Assembly (NCBI GenBank): GCA_025786725.1 | Contig: JAHLTZ010000013.1 | Span: 496,001 to 560,000 of the forward strand | DNA length: 64,000 bases | Direction of reading: 5' to 3' | From: Syncephalis fuscata | Lineage: Eukaryota > Zoopagomycota > Zoopagomycetes > Zoopagales > Piptocephalidaceae | In this document: in pieces, positions 42,228 through 53,169 of the stretch | Numbering within the stretch: the stretch's first letter is position 1 | Layout of the letters: every line of letters begins with the position of its first letter | Notes under the pieces: generated by a model | Told to the model about the DNA's origin: nothing | Databases searched by the model: none | The model's input: only the letters and a program-made list of their open reading frames with translations | Translations under genes and position numbers: made by a program

Positions 42228-44281
42228 TTGTTTTTACTACAAGTTTCTTTTGCACCCACGGCCGACAAAGCGGTTTCTTTTACTGTTTTATTAGTGGCAT
42301 CTACACAAATGCAACCGGTTCAGGATGAGCAACCCCTTTTGAACATCATACATGTAACAAAACAATTGTCCATGTAAAGTGCATCTCAACTAATAAGAGG
42401 CACTTCCAAGTTGGCTTGATTATCATTAGAAATCTGAATGAAGAAGCAGCGATAATACAGTTGGTAGTAGTCGATTGCTTTACAAATAGAGAATAAAAAG
42501 CTTTATAGTTGTTTTATGTTTAGTATCTTTAGCTGTTTAGCAATCTCATATTATTGCTTTAATTGCAACATTCCCATACAGTGATGCAAGCCCCTTGATT
42601 CTTTACCCTAATAAAAAAATTCCAAGACTTAATACTCTTTGTAAAGTGGAATACTTTTGTAACACATACAATATTGATGTAATGCGCCTTTGAAACCTTA
42701 TTGCTGCACAGTTAGCACCATTATATGATAAGCACAGTAGATATAATTAGGTAACATACTGACGTTGCAAATAACTTATGATCTTTATTTTTTATTAGTG
42801 TTGATCCAATAAAATAGTACATACAAATGTACGTGGTGATTATAGTTGAATCTGCTGCATGCATACTGTTCTGGTAATAATCAGGGTCGATTAGTCAATA
42901 TTTGGCATGGTTACATCCATTGGCGGTCCTTAGGCTATTAATACTGACGTAACACTGTATTTGATTCATTTGTGACGATTTATATGCAATTCAGCGCATT
43001 ATCTATTAATAGAATGCAATAAATATTGTTGATTGTATTGAGCATTGGCCATATACAATTGTTACCATCTTGTCGACATTATTATGGAAAGATTGCACAA
43101 CTAATATTGTCAAAGTTTCTATGTTTAAATATAATAGTGTAGCTTTAACAATGAAATATTTTTACATCCAGAAAAGCCAAGTGGCCATTGGTTGTAAAGT
43201 AATGTTTATTTAGTTTAATATACTGCTTATATAACAATCATATACTCGTAAATACAGATGTTGAATTGCTGGATAAACGGGCTTGATGGCTGATCATTAC
43301 TAGTTGATCAATGTGTGATGGGAATATTTGTCTGGCAACTAGTTATATGTAATTGTAATAAATTATTTACAAATACTAAGGCATTCGTATATTGTTAGTA
43401 TTTTTAGATTAAATGGCACTGGAGAGAATAAAGTGGTATGACGGGGTAATGTTTACTAAAATGTGTGTATTGCTAAGCTATTTTATAGCTGTGATACATG
43501 TTAGTAAATGTATTAACAATGTTAAATGCATGATTTTTATATTAAAAACAGTTTAGGGATTGTCAGGAACCCATCGGCTACATACCAATATTGTTTATAA
43601 AAGTGCAATGAGGATGGTGCAATTAATATTGCTATAACTCTAACAGTATTGCTGTTTCTTAAAGTGCCGTATTTTGACAGTGTATAAATACTTAATATTT
43701 AAACTTTTGTAATATAATAAATTTCAACGTTTTACTAAAGATCAATTAATAACCATAGCAACATAAACAAATTTGTTATTTAATTGGGTATAATTGCCTA
43801 ATAGCATGTTGTATATTTTTAATTTATAAAGTAAAAATAAGCCGTCTAAATCGACTATAATTACTTTACAATAGTACATCTGTCATTACAACCTTTGACT
43901 GGCAACTATTTCATCGTAATAACCAACTGCAAATCTTAATAAGGAATAATAGACACGTGTGTATTTAAATTGTTCGCATTACCAAATTGAGAATTTATAA
44001 TGACGTTCAATCTATTTTTATAACAATCCATAGTGATAGCAGCCCCTTTGTAGTGTGACGTGCAACATATCGGATCATGTGGTATACAGGCACTCGTAGC
44101 TGGCCTGCTACTCCAGCTATAAAAACTGGCCATTTCTCCATTTCATTAATAAAGAATTAACTTAGTTTAACATTCGTTTTATTATATTCTGCTCTGTGTT
44201 ATATCCATCTTGTCTATTGCTAGGGCCCCTTCTATATAGCAGTACGACAGCAGCTTTCCTTCTTCCTTTCAATACTACATT
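42228..44281. other. 2-kb AT-rich intergenic region
   Basis: Contains the promoter of the 389-residue gene at its left end and of the chitinase at its right end. I find no coding frame, RNA gene or obvious repeat inside. Confidence 0.5.
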
Positions 44282-45552
44282 ATGAGTAACCAAGTACTGG
44301 CTGCCTACTTTGTGTCGTGGGGGATTTACGCTCGCGATTACCATGTCGCCAGTATACCCGGCGATCAACTAAATCATATACTTTACGCGTTTGCCGATGT
44401 CAATGACCAAGGTGGCGTGACACTGACCGATAAATGGGCAGACATCGAAAAGCACTACGAAGACGATAGCTGGAATGACACAGGCAGCAATCTCTATGGT
44501 AATTTCAAACGACTTGCTTTACTTAAACGACAGCAGCGTACACTAAAAGTGTCGCTGTCCATTGGCGGCTGGACGCTATCTAAAAACTTTCCTGTTGTTG
44601 CCGCTGATCCAGCTAAGCGAGCCGCTTTTACGCAAACTGCTATAAAGCTGCTCGATGATCTTGGCTTGGATGGTATTGATATTGACTGGGTTGGTATTGA
44701 CTAGGCTTGAACAATTAAACTACAATATTTACATGTTGCTATTAGGAATATCCACAAACGCCGGATGATGCACGCAATTACGTACTTTTATTGCAAGATA
44801 TACGTGCTGCATTGACACAGTACCAATACAATAAAGGAGAAGCGCAGCCATATTTGTTAACGTGCGCTGTTCCTTGTGGCGAAGCAAACTATCAAAAGTT
44901 GCTGCTAAACGAAATGGGTCCATTGGTCGACTGGCTCTACTTAATGGCTTATGATTTTGCTGGGTAATGTGGCGATCTACACTAATGTCACATAACTAAC
45001 ATTAAGCTTTTTTGTAGTTCTTGGTCATCGGTTGCCGATCATCAGGCTAATCTTTTTGACGGTGAGCTATCGGTATCAAAGGCCGTCGATTACTACTTGT
45101 CGCAAGGTATACCGCCAAATAAAATTGTTGTTGGTTGTCCACTGTACGGCCGTTGTTTCCAGCAGACCAACGGTATCGGCCACAGCTATCAAGGGATAGG
45201 AGAAGGCAGTTGGGAAAAAGGTGTTTACGACTACAAACAGCTACCACTTCCCAATGCACAGATTCATATTGATGAGCATCGAGGCGCGAGCTACTCGTTT
45301 GATCCGGCCAAGCGAGAACTAATTACCTACGACACCACGGAGATTATTCAACGCAAGGCAACTTGGTGCCGTGAACGTGGCCTACGCGGCATAATGTTCT
45401 GGGAATTAAGCTCTGATCAACGCGATTCAGAGCACTCTCTCGTGAGCACAGCCTGTCGTGCTCTCGGTGGACCTGCTGCACTTGAACAAGCCGAAAATCA
45501 TCTTTTCTTCCCTACTAGCCAATATGAAAATGTACGCAATGGATTTTCATAA
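44282..45552 (+). CDS. GH18 chitinase, no signal peptide
   Basis: Glycoside hydrolase family 18. Three exons: 44282-44689, 44746-44963, 45018-45552; 386 residues. The start MSNQVLAAYFVSWGIYARDY leads straight into strand 1 of the barrel. SLSIGGWTLS is the strand-3 motif. The catalytic DxxDxDxE motif is DGIDIDWE, with the first intron between Trp and the catalytic Glu (then YPQTP). LVDWLYLMAYDFAG and the C-terminal GIMFWELSSDQRDSEHSL complete the barrel, with the conserved Trp. There is no signal peptide and no chitin-binding domain, which fits an intracellular or unconventionally exported chitinase acting on cell-wall chitin during growth. The frame is intact. The first donor is GTTGGT, a weak but usable site. 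Confidence 0.95.
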
Positions 45553-47382
45553 GCATTGCGGTTGAATCTTACTTTGTGTCCCTACTTTTCTTTCATATTA
45601 ACTTTCTTCCCCCGCATTTTGTTAGCTTTGTGCCATTATTTAAATGTGATCAATTAATTCTGAATAGAATATTACTATACTATTGCTTGTTCTTAAATTT
45701 AAGCCATTTATTGTGCATGTAATTATTTCAACGTCGCTCCCTATCATGAATCAGTTTTTAGTCCATTCACCACTATTACGTAATATCTCCACTAATGCAG
45801 TACATTTACTAATGGATATTACAGCTATAAAATAGCTTAATATTACATACATTCTAATAAACATTACCCCGCTTATACCCATTCTATTCTCTCCAGTAAC
45901 ATTTAATTTAAAAAATATGGATTACATTACATTTATTCACATATTACAAGGCCCTGCTCATCAAGCAATTATCTTGTATTGATTTTTTATTTGGACAAAC
46001 ACGCTTCATCTAAGCACGCAATAACATAATCACGCTATGCCTTACCGCGTGGCCAGTCATTATCTATTAGCTATATAACAACCATCTAATAGCACATTTA
46101 ATAAACAATAATCCATTTAGGTCATATTCATTCATCTTTAGTACATCTTAATTTAGTATTTATAAATGATTTGTCAGTGTATATATTTGTAACAAATGGT
46201 TATTTGTTACGTAGAATAACCATAAAAAATAATAATTGTGCAATTATTTTCGCACACTATCTGATTTAATTTTCGAGAAGTCTATATATGTTGCTTAACC
46301 TTTAATAAAAGACGATCTTTATTCAACTATATGTTGCTTTATTGCTGTTATAATATTTTAAATGCTTGTAAACATTGTTATTTATTTATTAAGTTAAATA
46401 AAATGAGTTAATCGTATAGTACGTTGTGTTTCGTTTAACATGATTATTTAATTAGTTTTAATAATAATTATTAACTATTTATTATGATTTGTAGTTAAAA
46501 TGACTAAGTTCAATAATATTTGTTGTATTGAACATGATGATGGATGATGGGTGACATGAAAGCTTAAAATGCTCATTATCATAAATTCATTATCCAATAG
46601 TTATATATATATAATATCATTAGTATTACACGCTTGTATTAATATAATTTATTCTATAATATACTAGGTCGCATTCTATTCATTATAGTCCTCAATGCAT
46701 TTTTTATGCATATGTGCAATATGACACAGCACTGTTGATTGTATATCAAGTATACTGTATATTGTTCTAGCACATAATAACACATACTATTTAAAAATTA
46801 TTGTCAATTTGATTCGAAATTTATTAGTAATATATTGTAAGTCATATGATTATCTAATATTAATGATATAAATAAGTAAAGGATATATGAGTATTGGATA
46901 AGCAATCTATAGTAATGAGTGTTTTGACGACTGATGCTACTTACCATTCAGTTCTATTAAAGATAGAACAAATGCTAGTTTAATTGTGTAAACATTATGT
47001 TTAGCCATTTGGTTTTCAAACAGCATTAAATGTTAATAAATTGCATAATAACATGAATAAATAAATTACTGATATTGTTTTAAATCAGTTCATGTAAAAA
47101 CATAATATCCAGATTTATTAAATAGATCGGAAACAGCATCAACGTATCTCATAAATAAAACACTGACTTAATGATTTAATTAAATAAGTTTATAATTGAA
47201 AGCTAAATATGAAGAGAAATAATAACATGTTTTTGTTTTTGTTTTTGCATCGTTATATAGAGACTATTAAAGTGTTAATATTTGTGCTTAATAGTAATTA
47301 TTACTGATTATGATAAGCAATTTATTATAAAGAACAGATACGCTAATACAAATATAAAAGTATAGGTTAGCTCATTGTAAAC
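45553..47382. other. intergenic AT-rich desert
   Basis: About 1.8 kb, very AT-rich, containing dispersed repeat copy B (46485-46610). No gene recognised. Confidence 0.5.
46485..46610 (+). repeat. dispersed repeat, copy B
   Basis: Shares the core AAAATGCTCATTATCATA and the flanking TTCAATAATATTTG and GTATTGAACATGATG with copies A and C. It keeps a GATGGGTGACAT stretch related to GGGTGGTGGGTAA in copy C. Confidence 0.65.
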
Positions 47383-47457
47383 AAGCAGTTGCCGTTCCCA
47401 GTCCCCGTCGAGTTCCACCCTGGAACGACGGAGCCCGGTGTACGGCATTGCCTGCTT
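47383..47457. other. nested extended hairpin, possible structured RNA
   Basis: A 75-nt island with three nested stems: AAGCAG (47383-47388) with CTGCTT (47452-47457); TGCCGT (47390-47395) with ACGGCA (47442-47447); and the core CCGTC.GA.GTTCCA (47405-47417) with TGGAAC.GACGG (47421-47431) over a CCC loop. It is GC-rich within an AT desert, about 115 nt downstream of the minus-strand frame at 47573. It does not fit a tRNA cloverleaf. Confidence 0.7.
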
Positions 47458-47572
47458 GCTTGGTCCCGCCCTTGACACTGTTGCCTAGCATAAAGTTAGC
47501 ATTGCTATAATTAGTTTTATATTAACTTACCATATTATACAAGTTTAATTTTAATTGCGTCATTAAACGCAA

Positions 47573-48077
47573 TTAAGCCATTTTGCCGCCGTGCACATTA
47601 GTGCGACGACGCGGTCTTGGAGTTGCAATTCGGCGAGGCTTTTCGCCCCGCTGAATTGCGCGAGAAGCGCTGTTGGCACTTCTTGCTTCTGTAGGCGTGC
47701 TGTCGGTCGTGACAGCAGCCTCAGCCGCTTGGACCGGTGCCAATTTGAGGGCACCGGTAAACTCCACACCCTCCATAGGGGTGGCGTGACCGAAGGAAGA
47801 GGAGGAGCAGTAGTAGTGACTACTGAAGAGAAGCCCGAAAGGCTTGTAATGTTCGTGTTGATTGCTTTGTTGCTGCTCAAAACCTCTTCGGTTTGAACAG
47901 CAACGCTGCGTGTAGCAGCCTTCGCCTGCATCCCTATGCAGCGGGTAGTTGGTGCCAATAGAGCCTGTGTTGGCCGCGACACAGACTCTAGCACTTTGAC
48001 CTTTTTCAAGGTCAGTTTGTTGGCCACCTCAATGTCTGTTTCAGAAACAGACGTTTCTGGACGGTAGGTGGTGGCAT
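47573..48077 (-). CDS. possible protein with two frame breaks, low confidence
   Basis: An ATG at 48077 opens MPPPTV. With one extra base near 48060 the frame continues as PETSVSETDIEVANKLTLKK and on through SVAVQTEEV. With a second extra base near 47790 it ends in a basic tail (EKPRRIATPRPRRRTN) at 47573. Both breaks are single-base deletions, the same class seen in certain genes nearby. I recognise no domain; VAVQTE resembles a dynein-light-chain-binding TQT motif. The same DNA is packed with hairpins (see the stem-loop array), so the open frames may simply reflect high GC. I consider noncoding at least as likely. Confidence 0.2.
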
Positions 48078-48278
48078 TGTAGCATAAATGATGCTACGCG
48101 TATAAATGAATAGTGTAGTCATCGTTGACTACTTTACACTATAGCAGCGCACAAAAACATACAATTAGCATTGTGTAAATACTATATAGCGCAAGTGCAA
48201 ACGCAACATAACAAACGAACCGCTCAGTTCAAGTAGATGGATAGTTTCAAGCAAACGCCAAGGATGAACTGCGCGGTT
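47593..48278. other. array of about 18 back-to-back stem-loops
   Basis: Successive inverted repeats with short loops fill this stretch. The clearest are: 47625-47659 (GCAATTC/GAATTGC enclosing GGCGA/TCGCC), 47698-47717 (TGCTGTC/GACAGCA), 47733-47758 (ACCGGTGCC/GGCACCGGT), 47808-47825 (CAGTAGT/ACTACTG), 47831-47845 (AAGCC/GGCTT), 47869-47904 (GTTGCTG/CAGCAAC enclosing TCAAAACC/GGTTTGA), 47905-47919, 47926-47941 (CTGCAT/ATGCAG), 47961-47988 (CTGTGT/ACACAG), 47997-48014 (TGACCTT/AAGGTCA), 48034-48052 (GTCTGTTTC/GAAACAGAC), 48079-48097 (GTAGCAT/ATGCTAC), 48115-48132 (GTAGTCA/TGACTAC), 48161-48174 and 48218-48278 (AACCG..CAGTTC/GAACTG..CGGTT). They differ in sequence, so this is not a simple tandem repeat. 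I know of no nuclear feature class that looks like this. Confidence 0.8.
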
Positions 48279-50143
48279 GATCAAAACGAACACAGACGCA
48301 ACGCAAAGTGCTACGCGACAAAACAAACTGGCGCAGCAATCATAATTTCATTCACTAACAAACGCAAACGCAGCACTTGCTTACCTTTTTAAAGCGTTTG
48401 TTATGACAAAAAACCACAGTATTGTAGTATAAAGAAAAGATGGAGTGAAAACAAACAAGAGGAAAGCGTTATAGAACACTACAGATTGATCTTGCGCAGG
48501 CTTTTACACAGTAATCGCCACTCATAGCCACTCAACTATTTTTCACACACACACTAATACTTTGTATTATCTTTTATTTCTATTAAAGCGTTGTATATAT
48601 AACTTGTAGCATCTTCCTGTACTCATGCAGCCCAATACGATCTCATCAACCAAAACAGGCCTGCATCGGACATGAATATTAAATGGTCCGTGTACACCTT
48701 GCTAAACCGGTAAGTAGTCCGATAAACTGGATGGCGTGATCACAACACAAATAGACAACACGTGATCTTGTGTTTACTTTTCATAAATACGCCACCACCA
48801 TGATTGTCGCGTATTAATAACGCGTGTACACGACTGAAACAATAACAGACCATTTATACAATACACGTAGCTGTAATAACATATAAGTTTTATTCAAGCC
48901 ACTTGTATATATTCTAATATTCATAATATACGGTTTATTTCTATTTATACGATTGTTTTGTTAATAGGTGCTTTGTTGGTAGGTGTGTTGTAATCACATA
49001 GTCTTGTTACTAATGTAGATACATATCAATTAGCTTATTGTAGCCAACTCACTACTACAACAGTTTGTAATAGCTTTATTGTTTCATAGCATCAGTAGGT
49101 ATTATTTTCTGTTATATGTAAGAACTATAGTGTAAATATGTATATAATATACTCAATAGGTATAGCTGTAGTTTATTGGATGTATATAAAATACTTGTAT
49201 CTGTAGCTATATCCGTTAGTATTAGAAGTATCAGTTGTAGCTGCTTTACGTGCTATGATATATATGACGAACTGATTGTCTATCAATATTATACCAAAAC
49301 AGTGAATATGTTGTAATTCTTCAAATGAATAAGCATATCCAAGATTGATTAATAATGTATTGTATACATCATATACTTATTTTACTGTCGACGCTGTAGC
49401 AATATGTAAAAATGGCAATTGTTTGGTCATTGCCGTGTTGTAGACACTGGCGATGACATCACGCTATGTTCGGCAATACCTATACTACTATTATTGATAC
49501 ACTTATAGTTTGCCGTTATGCTTGAGCAACTATAAAACACTTTATTATTATTTTAATGTTATTCATCGCTCATTACCATGTTCAATAAATTGAATGTTAT
49601 TAAATAAAATCATTTAATTCCCAATTTATAATAAACGGTTAATAAACATAGTATATATAATAATTCAGATGATACACAACAGAACCAGGCACATCGCTAC
49701 TCTTCTAATATCCAGAATAATCAACTGAAGCAATAGCTTTATTTAAAAAACTGCAATTAAATTAAAGCAAAAATAATATATGCTCCATTGATGCACCAAA
49801 CAACTTGATTATATTAGTATTCAAGAAAAGAAAAAAATGAGCTATTGACCATTTAGCCAAGAATTAGACTTGTATGGCTTATTAATTAATCATTTATTTA
49901 TATGTTTGTATCGAAAGCAAGTTTAGTAATAATCTTTGTCATCATTTATCGAATGGTGATACAATTATACGTGTGGCCAGCCAGCACTTTGAACTGCAAC
50001 AATATGATTAATAAGATACACTAATAATGCCATGCAGGTTTCTAATAAACACTATGCTATATTATAAAATAAAACAAATCATTGAAATGTAAAAACTAAA
50101 ATAGTCCGGCTTAACCTTGTTTTTATAGCGCTGTTGGCCATTG
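48279..50143. other. intergenic region, hairpin-rich on its left side
   Basis: Hairpins continue to about 48840 (for example CGGAC/GTCCG near 48656-48695, AACACAA/TTGTGTT near 48744-48775, CGCGT/ACGCG near 48806-48823). A longer-range pair joins GCAAGTGC (48191-48198) and GCACTTGC (48372-48379). An isolated exon-like ATG..GTAAGT stretch at 48672-48711 has no partner exon that I can find. From 49000 on the region is ordinary AT-rich DNA. Confidence 0.45.
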
Positions 50144-50827
50144 CTATCGAAAACCAAGCATTTGTCCCAGACCGCAGCAGAGAAGGAATACGCAACATGT
50201 AGCCTCCGCGCCCTCTGTGCCACGGGTACCGCAACAACAGCAACAACAGCTGCTTTTTGCGTCGCGCTTTTCTTGTGCCTCTTCATCGGCAAGTGCACGT
50301 GCAAGTGAATCATTGCCATACGGACTATATCCGTTGGGCCGCCATCCATCGGCAGCTGCACCGCTATTTTTAACTCTTCCATGCGCGCCATCATCTGCCT
50401 CATCACTCGTCGCGAGTCCAATCGCGTTAAGTGCGTCGCGTCGTTGTGAACCTCCCGAGCCACCGCCTAGCGATGCACCAATATGACTTTCTTCGTTAGA
50501 CGATGTTGCCAGCATAGCTGAGTGTGCTGTCGGTTGCTGTACAACAACCATGGGCGGTGGTTGTAAATTGACAGAATTGCGATTTGTTTGATAGGATGTA
50601 CTACCCGTCGTATTGCTGGATGAATTCAATGATATACGGTTAATACTATGCCCAGATGGACTACGTCCATGAGTCTGTGCCTTGGGAGGCACCGGCAAAG
50701 ATCCTGGATGTGCGGCTGAGTATGGATCTATACTGCTGGGAGGCGGTGGTAACGGCGCGGCATACTCCTCCAAATGCCGCGGTGAATGATGTTCATGCAG
50801 CGGTTCATTCCGGCTTTGATAGGACAT
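50144..50827 (-). CDS. disordered protein with cysteine-rich C-terminal anchor
   Basis: 227 residues from the ATG at 50827, single exon. The N-terminal 170 residues are disordered, rich in Pro, Ser, Asn and His (YAAPLPPPPSSIDPY). The C-terminus is a cysteine block: six consecutive Cys in KSSCCCCCCGTRG, then ATCCVFLLCCGLGQMLGF at the end. Such tails are usually palmitoylated and place small fungal proteins at the plasma membrane, as in CYSTM-type proteins. No catalytic domain. The gene at 53170 has an analogous but unrelated-looking plan. Function unknown. Confidence 0.75.
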   Translation of the reverse strand: MSYQSRNEPLHEHHSPRHLEEYAAPLPPPPSSIDPYSAAHPGSLPVPPKAQTHGRSPSGHSINRISLNSSSNTTGSTSYQTNRNSVNLQPPPMVVVQQPTAHSAMLATSSNEESHIGASLGGGSGGSQRRDALNAIGLATSDEADDGAHGRVKNSGAAADGWRPNGYSPYGNDSLARALADEEAQEKRDAKSSCCCCCCGTRGTEGAEATCCVFLLCCGLGQMLGFR

Positions 50828-51361
50828 GTTGTAAAATAATGAATCAAAATAAAGAACTGGGTATTGCGACAGGCATGCAAAACGCTGATAAATATATTTG
50901 CTGATTATTCGAGGCTGATCTACAATTCAGATAAAAATAGAAGTTAAAACGGTTACAATGTGAGTAACACTAGCGTGTAGTATTCCTTTGTGTATGAATG
51001 CCTCAGTGGTATGAAGTAAAAATAGATAGCAAGTTAGGCCTTCTTCGTCAGTATCAGCACTACGATTGAAATATGGAAGGTGTTGGTGAATGATACGGAA
51101 TCGCAAAAAAAACGCTGGTAAAATACAGGAAAGGGAGTGGGAGCCAAGATGATTAAAGCAAGCATAACTGCATATCTCCTCGTTCTTCACGGTCTATAAC
51201 AGGATTTCCCAGACACAATACACGTGAGGCAGTGCTATTTTAAAAACTGCGTCTTGTTATTATCTAAATAAAACGCTTTAACAGCATAAAACATATATGT
51301 ACCCCGTATTATTATAAATATATTTATAGTAATATATACCAGGTGATCAATTGGCTATACA
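50828..51361. other. intergenic gap with the promoter of the Cys-tail gene
   Basis: About 530 nt. Short open frames only; no recognisable feature. Confidence 0.4.
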
Positions 51362-51800
51362 ATGGAAACAAGCAATGCCAATAAAACAGCACTCGAAAAT
51401 AGATTCAATGCCATTTACAAAATAAAGCATACATGAATTTGTTTCAATTGCTTCGTCTAAAACCTTTGTACCTTTCGTCTAGGACTTGTATCGGCAATTC
51501 CTAGATTCATAGAAGAAGTAAACTTCAAAGGCGACGATGAAGGCAGCGTGGTACCTTAGTGGTATGTAGTAGCGGTGCTATTAATATATGTGCAACTATT
51601 CCTGTAAAAGTGGTGATATGAGTTGGCGACACTTGAATAACCGTAAGTTTATCTGCAATGAATATTGTTGTATCATTAATACGATTTAATTCAACTGGTT
51701 GATTGTATATTTGGAGGCTTGGATTTATTTGCACAGACAAAGCGTGCCCTGTCGGTAATATATTATTATGCTACTAAAGCTCAAACACTGGTCCTATGCA
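51362..51800 (-). pseudogene. decayed paralogue of the PPxY/Cys-tail gene at 53170
   Basis: Same-strand, collinear similarity to 53186-53600. The fragment VQINPSLQIYNQ..ELNRI with IFIADKLT aligns with AQINPPLLVSNQ..ESSCI with ISIADEST in the intact copy, and the DNA shares AAGGCGACGATGAAGG and a cysteine-tail equivalent (51362-51400). The frame is broken, the PPxY motifs are lost and no start codon fits. It is an old tandem duplicate, 1.8 kb from the intact gene. Confidence 0.7.
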
Positions 51801-53169
51801 TGGATTTACAAATCCTGATACAGCAACCGTCTCCGTATCAGTATCAAGTGGCGGCCTTTGTCTATGCATACCAACAAATTGGCTATGCTAGATGTAAATT
51901 TTAAAATGGCAAGTTGGTTTTATTTAATAATGTGTATAATAAATTCAATATTTATATGAGTGGTATATATATGTCAGTAGACTGTTATTGTATTTTGATA
52001 AAGTGTATTATTATACATTGCTTAAAACGGTTGCTATATAGTTGGCAGTAGCACAGTAGAGCTAAGGCAAGTGTATGCAAAGGTGATGTATCAACATTGA
52101 TGATGAATAGTAAATGTAGATATTGGAATTATTATTATATTTAATTTAAAAACCGTTTATTAATAATTTAATGTAATTTGGGATTAAACGAATAAATGTA
52201 ATAACATTCACGTAATTGAGCTAGACATTGGTTCTATTGAAGATGAGATGGGTAATGGGCTATGTTAATGCTTAAAACATTTAAGCATAATATAATTTGA
52301 TGATTAAATGGCTATATTTAATAATATTTACAATATTGAACTAATCGTTTATTTTATTAAACATAGAACGGGTGGTGGGTAAATTAGATTTAAAATACTC
52401 ATCATCATAGATTTATTATCTAATATGCATATATTCACCATTTACTTATATTATTTCCATTGTACATTTATCCTGCATATATATATATATATGCAATAAT
52501 CATAGTAAAGACAAGCCAGAAATGCACTTACCGTGACAATAAACTGCCAATACCAATGATTGGAGTAATGAAGGTCAGATTACAAAAGAGCAATGCAAGT
52601 ACATAGTGTAGAGGGTGTTTGTACCTAACTAGTAGTCAAATAACTACCAACAATATCTAACTGGTATATATAGAGTGTACAAGTATATGCAATGGATATA
52701 TGCTATCAAGTGTGAAGAAAGAGAAGGAAAGTGTAGCGACATAGATTGTATGTTGTGTTGTTAATATAAATAAACTAAAACAATGATGTCATTTAATAAC
52801 AAACTACTCATTATCATAGAACACATTTTAGTATAATAGCGAATGTATTAAAAAATAAAGCCATTTGACACCAAATAATAAGCTATTATTATAGAACATA
52901 TCACTATTTAAATAGCAAGGGCAGTTAAAATGAATAACTAACAAATAATAAAAGTAATCCACTACAAATTAAATCATTTCATTCTATATACTAATAAAAG
53001 AACAGCAACAGTATATTAAAGTGTATTAGTGGTAGGCATAAAACAATGCATCATGATATACTGAATGATAGATAGAAAAGAATAACAGTGTAGACATGAC
53101 ATATAAAATTGCCTACTATTTATTTGATAAATACTATAAATATGGCTATTATGTTAGTGTATTAAGCAG
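51801..53169. other. intergenic region with dispersed repeat copy C
   Basis: AT-rich. Contains repeat copy C (52296-52430), an (AT)n run at 52478-52492, and two short related stretches at 52787-52835 and 52860-52908 that share TATTATAGAACA/TATCATAGAACA. Confidence 0.45.
52296..52430 (+). repeat. dispersed repeat, copy C
   Basis: Core AAAATACTCATCATCATAG plus ATTTATTATCTAATA matches copy A closely; the upstream ATATTTAATAATATTTACAA with ATATTGAAC matches copies A and B. About 20 nt are inserted relative to copy A. Confidence 0.7.

Noticed and set aside
47383-47457. tRNA or 5S rRNA gene
   Set aside because: Length is right for a tRNA, but the stems are concentric rather than cloverleaf, and no GGTTCGA-type B box or 5S motif is present.
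47383-48380. telomerase RNA or group I/II intron
   Set aside because: No template-like telomere complement next to a suitable core, and no recognisable catalytic-core motifs; the array has too many independent hairpins for an intron core.
48672-48711. first exon of an extra plus-strand gene (ATG followed by a GTAAGT donor)
   Set aside because: No downstream exon with coding character could be joined to it.
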